Assembly: GCA_964625145.1 (NCBI GenBank)
Contig: CAZVAQ010000145.1
Location: 1 to 8,971, forward strand
Reading direction: 5' to 3'
From: CAYTRP01 sp964625145
GTDB lineage: Bacteria > Sumerlaeota > Sumerlaeia > SLMS01 > JAHLLQ01
Length of the DNA: 8,971 nt
The notes beneath the pieces are model-generated. The model did not search any database. It worked only from the letters and a program-made list of their open reading frames with translations, and was not told where the DNA came from. Shown piece by piece: positions 6,414 to 8,971 of this stretch (position 1 is the stretch's first letter; every line of letters starts with the position of its first letter). Position numbers and translations under genes: made by a program.

Positions 6414-7157
6414 TCAAGCTTTCTTCCCATCCAGCTCCACTCGCCCAAAGGTCGTGTACTCGGTGGACATGCCGCCCATGGGGCCGTAGTATTCGATGTT
6501 CTCGTTGATGCCGTTGGTTCCCGGCTGGGTGGACCAATACTTCATGCCGATGACCTTGCCGGCGTCGTTGCGGACCCAATCAAGGAAGACGACGCTGTGG
6601 CCGGAGCCTTGTCCGCCCGTGCGGGAAGTGCGCCAGATTTGGACGAAGTCGCCGGGGAGCGCTTCGTGGGCTTGGATCTGGCGGCCGATGCCGTACTTCT
6701 CCAGGGCGGCACTGGGGCCGGGGCCGTTGGCTTCCAGCACGAACCACACGCGTTGGAAGTCGCGCCAGTTGTCCGGCGTGACAGGCGGTTCGAAACCTTC
6801 GGGTTGTTCCATCAACCACTCGTCATAGACGCGCGCGAAGACCTCGAGCGTCAGGCCGCAACAGAACGTGCGCTTTTGCTCCTCGCCGCGCATGACGCGC
6901 TTGCCCATGAGCATGACGTCCATGGACGAGCCGTCGTAGCTGCTCTCGCCCGAACGCGGCCACCAATAGTTGTGGGTGCCATCGGTGGGATAGCTGGCGG
7001 CCATGGCCAGCACCTTCTGGTTGAAGCTGGGCAACGCCTCCCGATCCTGCGCCAGGGACAGGAGCGGGAGCAGGAATGCGAGGCACACGGCCAGGATGAG
7101 AGTAGCGGACGAACGTTTCAATGTGGTGACTCGCTTTCGGAGCTGGTGACAGTTCAT
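6414..7157 (-). CDS. Exported protein of unknown family, possible Cys/His hydrolase
   Basis: The protein has 247 residues. The N terminus has basic residues (RKRVTTLKR) and a hydrophobic core (LILAVCLAFLLPLLSLA), ending near AQ at 36-37, so it is a likely signal peptide. The mature part has FCCGLTLEVF (98-107), LPGDFVQIWR (167-176), GSGHSVVFLDW (184-194) and KYWSTQPGTNG (206-216). A Cys-Gly-containing helix start followed by PGD-F and GHSVVFLDW resembles the order of NlpC/P60 or CHAP-type papain-like hydrolases (candidate Cys99 or Cys100, and His187). That is inference from pattern only; I do not recognise the family. The ATG at 7155-7157 has a poor ribosome binding site. The gene lies downstream of ferritin on the same strand, with a hairpin repeat between. 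Confidence 0.8.
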   Translation of the reverse strand: MNCHQLRKRVTTLKRSSATLILAVCLAFLLPLLSLAQDREALPSFNQKVLAMAASYPTDGTHNYWWPRSGESSYDGSSMDVMLMGKRVMRGEEQKRTFCCGLTLEVFARVYDEWLMEQPEGFEPPVTPDNWRDFQRVWFVLEANGPGPSAALEKYGIGRQIQAHEALPGDFVQIWRTSRTGGQGSGHSVVFLDWVRNDAGKVIGMKYWSTQPGTNGINENIEYYGPMGGMSTEYTTFGRVELDGKKA

Positions 7158-7178
7158 GTCAAATAAGAGCCAGTTGAC

Positions 7179-7209
7179 TGCGTCATGGGCAAAATGCGCC
7201 CATGCTACT
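7179..7209 (-). repeat. Hairpin repeat, copy C
   Basis: On the minus strand this reads AGTAGCATGGGC, a short loop, then TGCCCATGACGCA. The 12- and 13-base flanks are identical to those of copy A (6196-6224), with a different loop. The 7-bp stem (CATGGGC/GCCCATG) is at 7184-7190 and 7198-7204. It lies between the ferritin stop and the start of the exported protein. No T tract follows, so it is not a standard terminator. Confidence 0.75.
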
Positions 7210-7234
7210 CTTTCAATTTGACCTCCAGTTTAAC

Positions 7235-7284
7235 TTCATAAATTACAGTTCATAATTTATCCTTCATCCTTCATCCTTCCGCCT
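7235..7284 (-). repeat. Low-complexity repeat overlapping the ferritin 3' end
   Basis: On the minus strand AAGGCGGAAGGATGA is followed by further GGATGAA units and then by ATTATGAA and TTTATGAA motifs. The first GGATGA holds the ferritin stop codon (TGA, 7271-7273), so the last residues (KAEG) are encoded within the repeat. The 12-mer AGGCGGAAGGAT recurs on the plus strand at 7859-7870, on the other side of the gene. Confidence 0.6.
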
Positions 7285-7783
7285 TCTCCTCCAACGTCAC
7301 TCCCCCCGCGCGCAGCAGTCGGTCTTCGACCAGGAGGATGCGTTCCTCGCCGGCGAGCTTCACGAGTTGCAGCAGGTCCGACATGCTGGAGACTTCCTCG
7401 ACCTGTTCGTCGACGAACCACTTGAGGAAGCTTTGCGTGGCGAAGTCGTTGTTGGCGGTCGCTTCCTTCATGAGCGCATTGATCTGGTTGGTGACGACGA
7501 TCTCCTGGTCGAGTGCCGTCTGGATGGCGTCCTCGGGGGACTTGTAATCGGACTTGGCGGCCTTGATCTGGCCAAACTTCACCTTCTTGCCCACCTCGAG
7601 GAGATACTTGAGCAGCTTGGTGGCGTGCATGCGTTCCTCGTCGGATTGGCGGAAGAAGAAGGAGGCGAGCACCTTGAGCCCCAGGCCGTCGAAGTACGCG
7701 GCAATCTGGAGGTAGGAATTGGACGCGTACAACTCGTTGGCGATCTGCTCGTTGATGGACTTGGCAAGGGAATCACTGATCAT
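7271..7783 (-). CDS. ftnA: Bacterial non-heme ferritin
   Basis: Ferritin oxidises Fe(II) at a di-iron centre and stores ferric mineral within a 24-subunit shell. The 170-residue protein has all ferroxidase-site ligands at the E. coli FtnA positions: Glu17 (NELYASNSYLQ), Glu50 and His53 (DEERMHA), Glu94 (LDQEIV), Gln127 and Glu130 (DEQVEE). Length and spacing are those of a complete four-helix-bundle ferritin without a bacterioferritin heme Met. The ATG (7781-7783) has GAGGTGA 6 nt upstream. The last residues (EEKAEG) are encoded by a low-complexity repeat. It is divergent from the TPR-type gene at 7956. No Fur box is evident in the spacer by eye. Confidence 0.96.
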   Translation of the reverse strand: MISDSLAKSINEQIANELYASNSYLQIAAYFDGLGLKVLASFFFRQSDEERMHATKLLKYLLEVGKKVKFGQIKAAKSDYKSPEDAIQTALDQEIVVTNQINALMKEATANNDFATQSFLKWFVDEQVEEVSSMSDLLQLVKLAGEERILLVEDRLLRAGGVTLEEKAEG

Positions 7784-7955
7784 GGCCGGTCACCTCGTGG
7801 GATGGCGTGGAGATTGGCAGCCGGAGGCGGGAGGGACAAGGGGGAAGCGGAAGGATGTAGGCGGAAGGATTTCGGACAGCTTTTTGGTTGACAGCCCCCC
7901 CCCAACGCAGAGGCTGCGCCCAAATAGGAGTGACCCTGAAGAGGAGGTTCCTCAG
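7784..7955. promoter_or_regulatory. Divergent spacer between ferritin and exported TPR gene
   Basis: The spacer holds purine-rich repeats (GCGGAAGGAT at 7847-7856 and 7861-7870) and a TTGACA box (7888-7893). A run of nine C (7895-7903) and a CGCAG/CTGCG hairpin (7906-7918) follow. No good -10 box lies 16-18 nt after TTGACA, so it may not be a promoter. The ribosome binding site GAGGAGG (7941-7947) belongs to the gene at 7956. Confidence 0.45.
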
Positions 7956-8723
7956 GTGAACATGTCCTTAAGCCAGAAACGCGCGGACCCAGTGGGGGGG
8001 CGAAGGCGGCAGGCTGCGCCATGGGTTTGCGCCCTTCTTCTATTGTTGACCAGCACCGTCGCCAGCGCCGAAGAAATCGTGGATGAAACGGCCTTCACTT
8101 ATCGGCAGTGGTTGCGAAGCATTGAAGTCTTCGTTCCTCCGGCAGATTACCCCGAAGCCGATCCGGAAGGAGTCAAAGCCCGATGGAACGAACTTGTCGA
8201 GACTCAACCCGATGGCGAGGACCTCACCGTTCATGGGTTCCACTCGGGAAAGGCCCTTGCTCGTGCCGGCCATTATGAGGAAGCCCTGCAGGTAGTGAGT
8301 GAAGCTCTTCAGCATACAGGCAGTATGCAACCTAATCTTGAATCATGGCTCGAGGACATTCACGCGCTGGTTGAGATCAACGCCAAACTCCATGTGCTCG
8401 CCGCCGAGCCGACCGTTTCGGAAGCCAACCAAGGGTTGATGCGGCAGCACGTTTCCGAGTTGAACAGGTGGGGACGAGTCCAGTTTATCGTTCCAATGAC
8501 GGATCAGATCGAATTCTTGGCCGCTATATTGTTCGAGATCGATACTGCTGACTACTGGCGTTGCATGTTGTTAATAGCCGAAGGGCACGAGCTTGCGGGG
8601 TATCTACCCGAAGCCGAAGCGCGGTATATGGAGATCCTGGATGTTGCGCCGGATGACACCTGCTGGGCGTTTCGAATGCAGGCACGGACGCGACTTGCCA
8701 CTGTAAGGAGGGCGCTGGAATGA
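7956..8723 (+). CDS. Exported TPR-like protein of unknown function
   Basis: GTG at 7956 is chosen because GAGGAGG (7941-7947) lies 8 nt before it; an ATG at 7962 is the alternative. The product has 255 residues. Basic residues (RRRQ) precede a hydrophobic stretch (APWVCALLLLLTSTVASA, about 21-38), with probable signal peptidase cleavage at ASA/EE. The mature protein is acidic. It has TPR-like helix pairs near 94-118 (GKALARAGHYEEALQVVSEA) and near 205-235 (AEGHELAGYLPEAEARYMEI), the usual alternation of small and bulky residues with A-x-Y-x-E-A. No enzyme motif is seen. Its TGA overlaps the next gene's ATG (ATGA, 8720-8723), so the two are translationally coupled. Confidence 0.8.
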   Translation: MNMSLSQKRADPVGGRRRQAAPWVCALLLLLTSTVASAEEIVDETAFTYRQWLRSIEVFVPPADYPEADPEGVKARWNELVETQPDGEDLTVHGFHSGKALARAGHYEEALQVVSEALQHTGSMQPNLESWLEDIHALVEINAKLHVLAAEPTVSEANQGLMRQHVSELNRWGRVQFIVPMTDQIEFLAAILFEIDTADYWRCMLLIAEGHELAGYLPEAEARYMEILDVAPDDTCWAFRMQARTRLATVRRALE

Positions 8724-8971
8724 TACGCGTATCCTCGCTGACTCCTTGGTTACTGGCTGGCTGCCTCGTTGTGTCCAGTGCCATTGTCCCCCAGAGCATC
8801 CTTGCATGCCCCTCGGGGTGCACTCTGTCCAAGGCGGTAGGCCCTATTTGCACAAAGAAGTTCGAAGAGGAGGACATTGGATCGTGCTCTGACTGCCCGA
8901 CCTGGACGAGTCAGCACGGGGAGGCATGCCAACTCGACAATCTATTTGGGGACAACATTTGGAAACATTAC
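8720..8971 (+). CDS. Cysteine-rich exported protein, 3' truncated
   Basis: ATG at 8720 follows a perfect ribosome binding site (AAGGAGG, 8705-8711) with an 8-nt spacer. The frame runs open for 84 codons to the window edge. The N terminus is hydrophobic (LTPWLLAGCLVVSSAIV). LAGC (Cys15) looks like a lipobox and SILAC (Cys30) offers a second, weaker one; cleavage by signal peptidase I after ILA is also possible. The part after it is Cys-rich (CPSGC, ICTKK, CSDCPTW, EAC), suggesting disulfides or metal binding outside the cytoplasm. It shares an operon with the TPR-like protein. I do not recognise the family, and the rest of the protein lies outside the window. Confidence 0.75.
   Translation, partial: MIRVSSLTPWLLAGCLVVSSAIVPQSILACPSGCTLSKAVGPICTKKFEEEDIGSCSDCPTWTSQHGEACQLDNLFGDNIWKHY

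Noticed and set aside
7719..7955. Upstream extension of the TPR-like protein to 7719
   Set aside because: It would overlap the ferritin gene, and it ignores the strong ribosome binding site and signal peptide that fit the start at 7956.

Overview
The window looks like a chromosomal segment of a GC-rich, Gram-negative bacterium. The evidence is strong AGGAGG-type ribosome binding sites, GTG starts, a SpmA-type protein with a large extra exported domain, many exported proteins, and intergenic repeats of the CCACGGAG(GC) type. A member of the PVC group (for example Verrucomicrobiota) fits, but no gene here fixes the phylum.

Layout. (1) 1-993: an AT-richer stretch with a 5'-truncated ClpP-fold serine protease of the SDH/SppA type and a small overlapping ORF. 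Base composition differs sharply from the rest, so this may be the edge of an acquired island. (2) About 1000-1950: GC-rich and mostly without convincing genes. It holds a T9 tract, a 26-bp perfect inverted repeat, a possible 40-residue membrane peptide and a 10-bp direct repeat. (3) 1947-2202, minus strand: a tRNA-Thr(TGT)-tRNA-Tyr(GTA) pair, both with encoded CCA, ending in a clear intrinsic terminator. (4) 2271-3922, minus strand: an spmA-spmB pair whose coding regions overlap by one base. (5) 4118-6115, plus strand: surE (5'/3'-nucleotidase) followed 9 nt later by mnmA (tRNA 2-thiouridylase). (6) 6115-6411: a non-coding block bounded by inverted copies of a CCACGGAG repeat that starts at the mnmA stop codon, and containing palindromic hairpins of a second repeat family. 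(7) 6414-7157, minus strand: an exported protein of unknown family with a possible Cys/His hydrolase arrangement. (8) 7271-7783, minus strand: a bacterial ferritin with all ferroxidase ligands. (9) 7956-8971, plus strand: two ATGA-coupled exported proteins, one TPR-like and one cysteine-rich and cut off by the window end.

The core genes (tRNAs, spmAB, surE, mnmA, ferritin) are ordinary housekeeping. The parts that repay attention are the intergenic hairpin repeats, whose copies show compensatory stem changes and abut stop codons; the uncharacterised exported genes; and the protease plus small-ORF pair at the left edge. I see no CRISPR array, complete insertion sequence, integrase or recognisable defence system.
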